DNA of 64,000 nt, from contig CM054118.1 of assembly GCA_028673005.1 (NCBI GenBank), positions 1,695,410-1,759,409 on the forward strand. The letters run 5' to 3'. Positions 12,435-23,230 of the stretch are shown one piece after another. This DNA comes from Tanypteryx hageni (lineage: Eukaryota > Arthropoda > Insecta > Odonata > Petaluridae). The stretch's first letter is position 1. Each line of letters starts with the position of its first letter. Below the pieces are notes generated by a model, which was not told the origin of the DNA, did no database searches, and saw only the letters and a program-made list of their open reading frames with translations. Position numbers and translations under genes: made by a program.

Positions 12435-15176
12435 TAGACCGCGGATTTTTAGGTTCTAAAAATTAAGTTTTAGGCGACTAAAATAGGCTCTTTAAGTACC
12501 TTAATTAGGCTTTATAAAACGTAAAATAGGCTCTAAAAACTACTTCCAAAAACTGTCCAGTAAAAAACAACATCATTTCTGTCAACTATCAACTTTAATT
12601 CACGAAAAAAGACTGAAACATGCACGCACGCAAAAATTGCCAGTCAATGAAACATTATTGATTTGTGTTTTCAAAGAACAAAAATGTTTTACTACTATGC
12701 ATTGAAACTTATTCTTATGGTTAATATCCCATGCGTTACCGAGAAAATACTATCTAAATTACATATAGTAATACTGACAACACACTATTCAAGTATATAT
12801 TTAAGTACTACGCAGAGTGTTTGACAAACTGTTTCATTCGAAATTCCCATAATGAATTTGTCACCTCTTTGTGTTTATTTCACAAATTTTTCGTAATTGG
12901 CCTCACAATAAATAACAAGCACCTTTTCTAAGTTTCTACCACAAAACTATGGCGTTTGTCAGTTAATATCATTTTGTAAGCAGAAAAAGAACGTTCGACA
13001 TCAACTGACGTGACGGGGGCGAACTTCAACTTGGGTACATGTTGAAATGGAATTTTGCACTCAACTTCACTGGATTTTCCTGCCAGTATATCTGCTGCTG
13101 TACATAGGCTCTGCAGTCCTGAGTTCTTTTGTAGCAACTTTTCTAGTTTTGCTTTTACTTTTTCCCCCACTTCACCTGGAGCTTCCTTTATTTTTTGTTT
13201 CACTTCATTCAGCATAGCAGTTTTTTCGTAGATGGGTTTTCCTGAGCCCTCTAATTCAATAATCTGCACAAGGGATGTATAGTGGGATCTAATATACACC
13301 AAATCCTTGGGAATGGAGGGATCATCTAGCAACATTTTTGCCGAAGTGACGCAGGCAGCATCCTCGGCTAGATTTGTCACAACTTCCTTGACATGAAGGA
13401 TATGCTCGCTGTAATATTCAGCTGCTTTCAGCCATGTGCCCCAGCGGGTGAGCACAGGCTCAGGTGGCAGAGGGACATCGGGCAGTTTTTCTCGAAAAGC
13501 CTGTATTCTTGTTGGTGCCTTGACGAAGACCTTCTTCACGGTGGAGATAAATTTGTTCACCTTGGGGAATCCCAGTCTTATTTGCTCTGCTACGCGGTTC
13601 AAACCATGGGCAAGGCATGTCACATGCACAAGGGAGGGATAGAACACCTTGAGCAACTGCATGGCAGCAACCATGTACGATGCAGCATCTGTGTATAGGA
13701 GCAGCACTTTCTCTTCGTCTAGATTTTTGGGATACAGCACTTTCAGTCCGTTGTTCACGAAGTGTGCTATTGTTTCCTGGTTTGTTTTGGCAAGTTGCTT
13801 CGTGCAGATGAGGTAGGCTCTGGATGGCGCATCTGGGTCCAATTTCCCAACAACCAAGTTGGCCATGTATCTGCCAAGAGCATCAGTGGTTTCATCGACC
13901 GATATCCAAATATGTGAATCTCCAATGTCCTCCCGTATCCTGCGCATTGCGTCATCGTACGTGGGTTGCACGTAATTCTTGCGTAGCGTTGACTCGGAAG
14001 GTACCGACTGATGGCAGTATCGTTCTAGGAACTCCTTGAATGTTGGATTTTCCAGTGTTCTGAATGGAATGTTGGCTGCCACAATTGCGTGACACAAATC
14101 TGCATAAAACTGATTCTTCTTGCTGGATCCCTCAGAAGTTTTTGTTAAAAGCATTTGTTTCATCTTAGATTTGCGTTCAACATTTGCCTTATGTAGCACT
14201 CCTTGGATGTGCTGAGTTAGGTGGGATTTTTTATCACTTGAAACCTATAAAGAAAAATTATGAAGAAATAATTAACCTTAAAAATACGGAAATAATCTAA
14301 TAAATATGGAAATCGGACAAAAATATAAAATTTACTTGACAGCTACGAAGGTCCGCAGCTGGATTGCTGGACATTTTGAATAACCACTTCTATAGTTACC
14401 ATAAAATGGCTCGTATAAACAAAAGATGTGGATGGTTTTTGCCTCAAAGATGACAAGCAATTCACGGCCAATAATTCGTTGCAAGCCAGCATTATAATGT
14501 ACTTACCTCCTTGTTGCATGCTTGACAGAAGATAATTTTTCCATCCGTTGTGAAGTACGGGAACTCTTGTAACCACTGACGTATTAAATAAGCTTTCGAA
14601 CTTGATACTTTAGGCATTGCACTTTCACAATTTTCACGTTCACACTTCTCACCTTCACCCTCTGCAGTCTGGAGATGGACTGCGGGGTTATTCTCGTTTT
14701 CCCGTGTCGCACGATATGACAATGTAACAACGAGAAATAAACGCAACATCAGATTAAAGGCATTGTTACATTGTCGTATCACGTGACACTGGGAAACAGA
14801 ATAACCCCGCCGAACGCGAGACATGTCCGAGCTGCTGTTCGCCACTTGATCGTGACCGTGGTGTGAAGGACATTTCCAACCCATGACTGAACATTGTACA
14901 GTCAGTTTAAAAAATATGAATACTACCAAAATCTGCTTTTATAGTGGATTATTTTAGAAAATTAGCCCTTTTTAGGCTTTTTTGCATGAAAAAGACAAAA
15001 ATAAGCATTAACGTCGAAATAGGCATTTTTAGACATTAATGTCAAAATAGGCATTTTTAGGCACTATAAAATATACGTTTTCGGGGTTAATTATTCATGA
15101 AACGTATATATACAATTGTATATTGAGATATCTACTCAGGAAAAAAATAGGTTTTTACCTAAAGATCCGCGGTCTA
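12435..15176 (-). mobile_element. hAT transposon, complete, with 8-bp target duplication
   Basis: The left terminus TAGACCGCGGATTTTTAGGT (12435-12454) is mirrored at the right end (reverse complement of the sequence ending at 15176, one mismatch in the first 20). The target duplication ctcatcac flanks both ends exactly (12427-12434 and 15177-15184). Subterminal regions carry many copies of the word aaataggc or ttttaggc (12470-12535 and 14960-15065), plausible transposase binding sites. The element is 2742 bp and carries one two-exon transposase gene on the minus strand. The unoccupied target is visible in the inverted arm near 15855-15870. Confidence 0.95.
12928..14617 (-). CDS. hAT transposase (CGGBP1-like zinc finger, DUF659, hAT C-terminal), two exons
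   Basis: A cut-and-paste transposase acting in the nucleus. Exon 1 is 14617-14507 (37 codons from ATG) and exon 2 is 14244-12928. The 262-bp intron has a consensus donor (GGAG|GTAAGT) and acceptor (TTTCTTTATAG|GT). Splicing joins the halves of a C2H2-type finger, CQACNKE + VSSDKKSHLTQH, and keeps the frame. Downstream lie the DUF659-like core (WISVDETTDALGRYMANLVV), a second acidic motif (LLYTDAASYM), LTRWGTW, and the C-terminal dimerisation motif VDVERSFSAYK. The spliced protein is about 475 residues. It stops at 12928, but a shift of one frame opens 18 further family-like codons (LEKVLVIYCEANYEKF) down to a stop at 12875-12877, so one base has probably been lost near 12931. Otherwise uninterrupted. 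Strong assignment; activity unknown. Confidence 0.9.
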
Positions 15177-16216
15177 CTCATCACGTAGTACTTAAACTTT
15201 AAGAATTTTAAACTGCCAAACAAATTAAAATATCAAAATTTGTTTAATCCCTATTTCGTTTTTTTACAAATCCTACCTCTAAAAAAATTCAGCTCCCTAG
15301 CACTTGAGGAAATACATAAACCTCGAAAATTTGTTTAAACAATTGCGAATTTTTAGCCGCCGCATTGTTGCACTTTTTCAAGATTTTTTTCTAGACGGTT
15401 TTGTACAAAATCCTATCTAGAAAAAAAATTTCAAATCTCCAGCTCATCTGGAAGTGCCACATCAGTATCCTCCTATATGTATGTTATATCCTCCTCCTCC
15501 TCCTCTGTAAGAAACGTCCATATATAATGAACATAGGAGGATACTAATGTTTAGGCACTTTCAGATGAGCTGGAGATTCGAAATTGTTTTCTTAGGTAGG
15601 ATTTTGTGCAAAACCGACTAGAAAAAACGAAAATCTTGAAAAAGTGCAACAATGCGGCCGCTAAAAATTCGCAATTGTTTAAACAAATTTTCGAGGTTTA
15701 TGTATTTCCTCAAGTGCTAGGGAGCTGAATTTTTTTTAGAGGTAGGATTTGTAAAAAAACGAAATAGGGATTTAACAAATTTTGATATTTTTATTTGTTT
15801 GGCAGTTAAATATTCTTAAAGTATAAACAAATAGATAACTGTTTAGGTACTACGGGATGAGCTAGGAAGCTGAAATTTTTAAATTACTTACGGAGCAGTG
15901 AATTTACACAAATAAACATTTCAATTTTACCATATATGAATTGCGGCGGCCGTTAAAAATTGTTTAAATTTAAACAATTAGAAAAATATTATTTGACATC
16001 TAGAAGTGCTACAACTTTAAAATTTGGCTAAAATGTGTAGCATTAATGCCCCATAATGAAGATTGTGTAAAATATTTATAATTGCAACATTTGGGGATTG
16101 TTTTAAACAATTATTTTTACATGTGGGAAAAACGAAATTGGCTGCAGAGGTGAAATTTTTAGAATTAAAAGACTATTTGTAATGATGTAATGTGTCTGAA
16201 AAATGAATGTTTTTTT

Positions 16217-16315
16217 GAGGTGAGATGAAATGCTTGCAGTATGCAAGCACAAACTACTAGTATATATATAATACTAGTAGAAGGTGCTTGCATACTGCAA
16301 GCATTTCATCTCACC
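16217..16315. repeat. nested palindrome at the junction of arms 2 and 3
   Basis: A 33-bp arm (from aggtgagatgaaatgc to tgcaagcac) is perfectly inverted across an AT-rich centre. Within each arm, tgcttgcagtatgcaagca (16231-16249) and its counterpart (16285-16303) are themselves 8-bp inverted repeats with a 3-nt loop. Able in principle to form a cruciform with side hairpins. Confidence 0.85.
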
Positions 16316-17042
16316 TTGAAAAAAAATTCATTTTTCTGAGAGATATTTCATCATGGGAAATATTTCTTGAATTCAAAATATATCTACTCTGGACCGATTT
16401 TCGTTTTTTCCTTATGGAACAATAATGGAGTTAAACAATAGCTAATTTTGACAATTTTAGCAATATTATACTTTTTCCACATTGGGTTATTAATGCCACA
16501 TATTTCTGCAAAAATTTAAAATTGTTGCACGTTTTTAAGTGAAATTACATTTATCTAATTGTTTAAAATTAAATTAAATTGAACGGCCGCAATTAAAATT
16601 TAATGGATACATTGAAATGTTTATTCGTTTACATAGACTAAGCTATAAACAACTTAAAAATTGCAGCTCTTTAACTCGTCCCGTAGTATATATACATTTA
16701 CCTATTTGTTTAAACTTGAAGAATTTTTAACTGCCAAACAAATTAAAATATCAAAATTTGTATAACCCCTATTTCATTTTTTTACAATTGCTACCTCTAA
16801 AAAATTTCAACTCCGTAGCACATTCGAAAATACGTAAACCCTGAAAATTTGTTTAAGCACTTGCTCATTTTTAGCGGCAGCATTGTTGCATTTTTCAAGA
16901 TTTTCGTTTTTTTTTAGTCGTGTTTGCACAAAATCCTACCTAAGAAAAAAATTTCGAATCTCCAGCTCATCTGGAAGTGCCTAAACATTAGTATCCTCCT
17001 ATATGTTATATCCTCCTCTGTAAGGAACGTCTATATATAATG

Positions 17043-18883
17043 ATAAAAGTTGGTAATTTCAAATAGGTAAATTGACGCTTCTTGAAGGCTACAGTTTTAA
17101 ATCGCTTTTTTTCTCTTTGTTGCTAATGTTTTTGATTTTTTCGATCAACTTCATAGTTTTTCATACATACGTTAATTTTATTTCCTTGATCTCCTTTTGA
17201 ATCTGATATTTTTCCTCTTAATTCTGGTAGCACATTTCTGCATGCAAACTCTTCGTTATCATCAACTAGAGGTATTTTGTAATGGTAGATTAGGTGTGTT
17301 TCACGGTTGATTTCTTTGCAAATATATGATATATTTTTATTACTTTGTGTAAAGTTATTAGAATTTTTTCAGTTTAACGATTTTTTATTAACAAACTTTA
17401 AGGATTAATTTGTTTTATTTCACATTGTTCTGATCTTTCAAAAAATGGTTTGCAGTATAAATTTTAAAGAAAAGACTGCTTATAAATAAACAACCGCGTG
17501 ATGCTGTTTTCGAATTGCACCGATCTCTGTTTGCTTTTGCCAGCGATTTAAAGAAATTCCTTTAAGCCATTCCGCTCGATGGTTTGCCCGTCTGGGCGCG
17601 GCTAACCGTTTTCAATAGACAGAGAACCTGGCATTTTATAAAACTATTGACAAGGTAAACATTTCTAAGAGCCCAAAGCCTACTTTTGTCCAAACTGCAT
17701 TCTCTGTGTCATTGTGAAAATGTTTTTTTTTCAACCTACCGTCCTACTATATTACTCTTTGGTCTCCTTCACCTGTTCTATGCAAACAGACGACGACCTT
17801 CTTCGTTTTCTTTTTCATTCCTTAAAAAATACAGATAATACACTCTTGGCATATAACTGTAGATACTTGGTGTTTACGTTCAAATGTTTGTTTGATAATT
17901 AAGGCTGAAAGTGTGGCTCCCAAGTTACATCTCCCTTGAAACTTTTCTCAAGGTGCAATACCACGATAAGACTTTTAATTGTCATGTTCGTTTAACCTCA
18001 GGCTCTGCTAGAAAACAATTTTCCTTAAGTAAATTGTCATTTATACCATAATTACTTCGGATTCCATCGCACGAACAAGAGGATCTAATTACAAACTTTT
18101 ACGAATCGTAAAGTCTTTGCTTTTAACGCTCGCTTGCTCAATCCTCTCAGCGTCTTTCAATTTCTGTTGCTCCTCAATTATATTATATGGTACGCTCGCA
18201 CATAAATGTATCCACGCTAAAAAATCATATTTTATGCATCTCGGTATTTTGCCTTTTCCCTTTACGGTAAACCCTTGTTCAACGCGGATTTTCGTAACAC
18301 TGATTTGATGCATGGTTAAATTAAGGTGACGCATACTTAAGAAACATAGGATAAAATGTAAGTATTCACAGTCCTGAATGGGGTGCACACTACATTTTAT
18401 TTATGCATCTGACGTGAGAAAGCTCTCATCTTTCATGTACCCGTGATTTTTTCATAAGGTACTAAATTTGCTCAAAGTGGCTTTGTTCAACGCGCCTTTT
18501 TTCAAGAGCCTAACCCCGTATAGCGCAAAAGACTATTGCACATTCATAGGTATGTTCATTTATACATTTTTAATCCATCCATGCTCTTGTACGAGGGAAA
18601 ATGCCACGCATGAATAGATCACTATAATCCCTCTCCCGACATGCAGCTGCCCTTATCCCTCCGTCGCCCATTAATTGATTGGCGTGCCAAGGGACAAGCG
18701 TCTGGTGGAGTCTGCGGTCATGGGCATCCCTCAGTTTAGCGATCTGCTCGAGCGTTAACATTCCTCGCGCCATAACACAATCGCAGCCTCTCTCTCTCTA
18801 CTAAGCCCTATCTCGATCGAGAGGTGGGACTGTCCGAGCGTGCACATTGGTCAGCGGCGCGGATGTTTTCCTCCCTACCGCCG
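17043..18883. other. intergenic, nothing recognised
   Basis: AT-rich and unique-looking; short ORFs only. A 67-codon minus-strand ORF at 18570-18773 was considered and rejected. No terminal repeat or RNA-like structure seen until the Transib-like terminus at 18884. Confidence 0.4.
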
Positions 18884-20195
18884 CACAGTGGGGAATTTTC
18901 AATAAAACCTGGCCAAAATTTTTAGTCGCGTTTCAGGGTATTAAAATTATGAAATATTAAGAAAAAATAAACATTTAAAAATTCAATAAATGCCAAAACC
19001 GTGAAAATTGAAAATTTAGGAAATAATGAATCGTTCAAAAATTTTTGAAAAATATTTATTTTTCATGTTCGTCATTGCAAAGATATTAATAAAAGAAACT
19101 TAATTGCTATCTATCGATACATCTCCATCTGAATCTGATTGTGATTCAATTGTTTCAGTGATATCGGGATTCGAGAGGAGTTCAATAACTGTCCCTGATA
19201 AATGTTTCAATTTTTTGGTGGTAATTTCCGAATGCTTGAAATGTAAGGATCGGAAGAAACCATTAGCCAATTAAAGACATCGTTTTCACTCTTGCACATT
19301 TCCTCGTAAACCCTTCACGATATTTCTTAATATCCTTGTTGCGAACCTCCTGAGTTTCTTCAGATAATTGCCCGATTGGTAATAAAACAGATGATATGAC
19401 CTGAGACCTATGAATTAATATTTTACGCACCGTAGTAGGCATGTAATACCACGGGTACTTTGCCACGCACAACCTTGCTGTTTCCAAAGTGTATTCTTAA
19501 AATTTTTCTATATTGATCTTGTACCCGCTTGAAAGAGTTTGTAATATTACTCGAAATCTTTTAACAATATCCTCATCTAAACCTGCGATTGAAGAAGGTA
19601 CTGACGACTTTTTAAAAAAATCTCCGAGCTGTATTACCATTATTGGTATTTCCGTATCCGGGTTTCGGTCGATCAACAATCAGACCCAATTGTGACTTGA
19701 ACTCATTTTGTATTTTTTTTTACTTTCGGCGACTTTTCTCTTGTCTTCTTCACCACGCGCCTGCCATTTGTCAATGCAAACTTTATATGACAAATGCAAT
19801 AAGCATTCAAATAAACGAATCCAGCATGTAAAGTCGATAGCCCAAAACGTAGTTTTAATTTGTCTATCTTCCTCTGCAGAGCTTTATCAATGTTATTAAA
19901 ATCCTTAGAAGTGGCGCCACACAAATAACATCTTTGTGTAGATGTATTTGCCGACACTGCGTTACAGGCTTTTCCGTCTATTAATTTTATGAAAAAATGC
20001 ATACCTGTTACGATAATGAACGCAGAGTCCGAAACACAAGAACTTGACAATCTATCTCCAACTAGCAATGAAATATTGACCGAAGGTGACGGAAATCTCA
20101 TTTGAAAGAAATGTGGATCATGGGTGACCTCTAGGTTTCCAGCTTTCATTTAAGAAACAAATGCTTTGAAACCCCTTATCGAAAGTTAGAAGAAG
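18884..20195 (-). mobile_element. Transib-like (RAG1-related) transposon relic
   Basis: The end at 18884 reads cacagtggggaattttcaat. Transib ends and RAG recombination signals begin with CAC, and cacagtg is the canonical RSS heptamer. Ten bases further on lies aataaaacc, which matches the RSS nonamer consensus (acaaaaacc, from memory) at 7 of 9 positions. The five preceding bases are cgccg, consistent with the 5-bp GC-rich targets of Transib. The minus-strand coding remains that follow look like the C-terminal half of a Transib/RAG1-type transposase. The other end was not found, and the coding sequence breaks off near 20195 at a retrotransposon tail. Confidence 0.65.
19100..20149 (-). pseudogene. 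Transib/RAG1-like transposase, C-terminal half, frameshifted
   Basis: Three minus-strand pieces follow each other in a consistent order: 20149-19703 (with FIKLIDGKACNAV, a CYLCGA zinc-binding-like motif and FGLSTLHA), 19679-19497, and 19487-19263 (PTTVRKILIHRS, LLPIGQLSEETQEVRNKD and IKKYREGFTRK). An acidic Ser-rich tail ends at a stop near 19100. From memory of the family, the CxxC-containing segment before a LHA/LHC motif and the Glu-rich SE..QE.RNK helix near the C terminus correspond to the second and third catalytic regions of Transib and RAG1. The frame changes between pieces, so it is dead. No alignment was run; some other arthropod transposase lineage could share these words. Confidence 0.62.
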
Positions 20196-20222
20196 ACATC
20201 TACATCTACATGATACCCTGCA
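20196..20222 (-). mobile_element. extreme 3' tail of an L2/CR1-like element
   Basis: acatctacatctacatgatac followed by cctgcaat is the reverse complement of the 3' UTR end and TGTAGA tail of the L2-like family (compare 46917-46950). Only about 27 bp are present, and they stop exactly where a hAT-like terminus begins. Confidence 0.65.
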
Positions 20223-21600
20223 ATCAAGGGCGGATCTAGAAACCTCCCAAGGGGGAGGGATTAAGTACTATTTTCCTCGTAAATAGGAAAATTTTCAAAT
20301 ACAACTCCCTATATTCGTCAAAATTATATTCAGGACCTTTTAAAGAGATTATCCCAAGAAATATAGTATAGTATATTTTCTATCATAAACCCTATTTTAG
20401 GTGCAATATATTTTGAAAACCACGTATACGTTGACCTCCCTTATAATAATCCATATTTTGCGAAAATGATGTATAATGCTTATGTTTCGCATAATGTAAA
20501 AAAGAAAAAATATATTTAAATCGGGTATCTGTGACATTTTATTAACTTTTATAGCACTTCTTAACATTTTATTTTAAAAATCACAATAAAAAATCAAGTC
20601 GTCGATTGCCAGAATTAGCAAAACAATCTAAAATCTCTTCCGGGTCAAGATGAATATCTTGATGTATATGGAGTAACGCCAAACCCAAAAGTCTTTCTTC
20701 ACTCATTCTGTTCCGCAACCAAGTTTTTAATCGTCGCAAAGCCGAAAAGATGCGGTCAGAGCTAGCAACACTTATAGGAAGAGTGAGTAAAATTTTTAAT
20801 AAAATTTTGCAATTTGGATAAATTTCCTCGTCGCACATACTGAAAACTTCACAGGCACTCATGTCAGTTTTAATGTTATTGCACTTATATTCACGTTCCC
20901 ATTTGGTTTTCCACATTATTAATTCGCTTAGAAAAATATTAAACGAATTTGAAATAATGGAAACATTCAAAAAGTCAGAATATTTTTCCCATAATGACGT
21001 TGCAGTATTATCTAACTCAACTTGATCCAAACACAATGGTTGTTTCGGTAATATATTTCCTAAATTAAATGCCTTCAGTTTATCATCACAAAAACGGCTT
21101 CGAAAATCAACTTGAGAGTATCAATCATTGGGATAAATACTACCCAAGTGAATCTATCTAACATAAGTGAGTTTGATTGAGGTATCTCTTTTCAACTTTG
21201 CCGTTCTTTTGATGCTCAGAAAAAGAAAAGACATAATTTTTAGGTGGACGAAACGGATTTTCTAAAAGTTCTTTCTTTGTTAAATTATCTAATTTTCCTC
21301 CAAGTTAAATACCGATATCATTCTTCACTGTTGCACTACTATCACTAATATAATGTTCGATATCTACCGAATGAACCGATGAAATAACTGAACTGTTATC
21401 TTCATAAGCGTATACATCTCTCTTCAAGGAGTCGACAGGTAGTAGTGTAGACACTGCAACTTCCACTTCTTGATTGCTCGAATTTATTATTGATTCTTTT
21501 TCTGAAGAATTGAGATAAAAATGCGCTTTTATCTGTTTGATTTCATTTTAATCAAGGTATATCTGAAAATGTTCAAATAATGATTCACGTTAATAATATA
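20223..21600 (-). mobile_element. hAT relic with one visible end (ZMYM1-like lineage)
   Basis: caagggcggatctag at 20223 resembles a hAT terminal inverted repeat of the CAGGGGCGGATC type. It is followed, after an AT-rich spacer, by a minus-strand hAT transposase pseudogene. No matching right end was found; the upper boundary given is only the limit of recognisable coding sequence. Confidence 0.55.
20581..21560 (-). pseudogene. hAT transposase relic, zinc finger MYM-type 1-like, internally deleted
   Basis: The C-terminal part is open from about 21118 to 20581 and contains the classic hAT dimerisation motif: LLKILLTLPISVASSDRIFSALRRLKTWLRNRM, then ERLLGLALLHIH and a terminal NRRLDFLL. The N-terminal part lies at 21560-21150 and reads on to NPFRPPKNYVFSFSEHQKNGK, a motif found near the start of this lineage. 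The roughly 400-residue catalytic core between them is missing, with the join near 21120-21150, and a stop interrupts the N-terminal piece (DIGI*LGGKLDN). Non-functional. No finger is visible in what remains. Confidence 0.78.
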
Positions 21601-22054
21601 CAAAATTTAACTATGCATCTTCAATGCTGAATAAAGTATAATACTATGACTAAATATGTAAATTTCCTTTTAAGGATAAATTCCACGGAATAATTTTTAA
21701 AATAATAATACTTTTATCAGACATTGATTGTTGCATTTTTAGTGCTTTGAATTCGAATATAGAGAAAATAAACAATAAAAACTTCGTAAGAAATCACTTA
21801 CAGATAATTGTAGAATTCTTCCGCTGCATGTTCGTCGACTATCTCCAAAGCAGTAATAATCACTCTTGAAGTGATGGTATTTCGAATACTTGTAGAACTG
21901 CTGCTGTAATGCTAAATTGTGGGACACGATAAAACGCAAAACCTGATTGTCTGTACCGACTATATACTTCTGCGTTACTTGCAACTTATAGCACTTCTCC
22001 GGCAAACTATCACACACGCGCTAGCGAATCACTGAATAAATGATCTTAAAACGC

Positions 22055-22872
22055 TCATAAGCTCTTGAAAACAATGACGGGAAAACCCAAGATAGAGAAA
22101 GGTCCCTTGTAAAGGATTTTGGGAGATGGAAGGAAGGACGAGACTAGATAACACTCCGTCCTAAAATCCCTCTCGCGAATCTTATCGTCACGGTTGTTTC
22201 TACGTATATACGTTGGTGCTTCAATTATTCCTACAAACTCGTCTTTTAGATATTCCGATCTATATTTCTCCATAAGCCTCAACCTTGAGTTCAATCTACG
22301 TTCCTCCAGTGGTACCCAGTTCAAATCCCTCAATAATGAGGTGACGCTTTCCTTACGGTCGTACTTTAGTTTTATGAATCTGGCTGCTCTGCTCTGCACT
22401 CTTTGTAATTGCGTGCGGATACCATATGCGTATTCCACTTGTGGTCTAACCAGTGATAAGTAACATGTTTCACGTAGGTTTTCTGTAGTGTTCCGTACTA
22501 TTCTACCTATGAAAGCCAGTTCCTTGTTGGCCGCGCTTATAACTCGACGAATGTGCATGTCCCACAAAAGATCTCGACAAATGGTTACTCCTAAATATTT
22601 TACATACTCGGCTGCTTTAATATTTATTCCATCTATTTTATACTCGAAACCTACTTCTATGTTCTTACTTTTCCAGAGCGTAACTGCGGCACATTTAGTG
22701 TAATTAATTTCAATTTGCCATTCTTTTCACCACGCTGAAATGGCTCTTAAATCTTCACGCAGCGACTGATGGTCCTTGGCTTCGCCACTTGTTTCTCCAG
22801 GTAATGAATAGTTTCCACGCTCGCATTTTGTGATCTATAAAAGGCGCATATATTTACAGTCGCTTCCTTCCA
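22055..22872 (-). pseudogene. L2/CR1-like fragment with endonuclease joined to RT by deletion
   Basis: Read on the minus strand, the first part encodes endonuclease residues (VNICAFYRSQNASVETIHYLEKQVA). Near 22783 it jumps to the post-catalytic RT region (the DHQSL segment and onward). It continues through EYVKYLGVTICRDL and the C-terminal RPQVEYAY region to a stop at 22055. About 1.5 kb of the reference coding sequence, including all RT catalytic motifs, is missing. The reading frame also shifts near 22730. A dead copy of subfamily 1. Confidence 0.8.
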
Positions 22873-23160
22873 TATATTCATTACAGATAGGGTAGGAACA
22901 ATCGGCGGAATGGACGACATAGGCCAGCAGTGCTGTATTGTTCCAACGCCTCTTATTTGTTCGGTTACCCTCGACAACATTTCCCAGATAAGGGATTAAC
23001 CTCATGGGGATACCCATGTCAGCATGTGTGCGGTAGGAAATCTTTACGTTGCAATAGTTTTCCTAGTTACCCCTTTCCACTTTCATAAGTAGGTGCTACG
23101 AACCTGCGAGGACGGCTTGCAATAAATGTTTCCACAGCCGATAGCAAGATCGGGAAACCA

Positions 23161-23222
23161 ACCCTTGAACTCTTCGCGTACCCCTCGGAAAGTCCTCGCG
23201 TACCTCAGGTTGAAGACCACTG
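23161..23222. repeat. orphan right terminus of a hAT element
   Basis: The sequence ends aggttgaagaccactg at 23222, the reverse complement of a CAGTGGTCTTCAACCT hAT terminus. The subterminal word tcgcgtacc occurs twice just inside. The next eight bases, ccctaggg, could be a target duplication. No left partner was found. Confidence 0.55.
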
Positions 23223-23230
23223 CCCTAGGG

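Larger units (their letters stand above)
12076..17042. repeat. three-arm alternating inverted repeat (R, R', R)
   Basis: Arm 1 (plus) is 12076-12434 continued at 15185-15478, split by a hAT element. Arm 2 (minus) is about 15531-16213. Arm 3 (plus) is about 16330-17042. All three share the same phrases in the same order, for example caaattaaaatatcaaaattt, aaaatcctacct and the word ccagctcatctggaagtgcc with its reverse complement. Each arm is about 650-700 bp. Turn 1 (15479-15530) contains a TCC triplet run. Turn 2 (16217-16315) is a strong palindrome. No protein is encoded outside the hAT. Confidence 0.82.

Noticed and set aside
18570..18773. 67-codon minus-strand ORF starting MARGMLTLEQIAKLRDAHDR, faintly like a bacterial DUF305 protein
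   Set aside because: Only one short stretch is suggestive, the expected downstream motif is absent, and there is no supporting context. I treat it as chance rather than a transferred gene.
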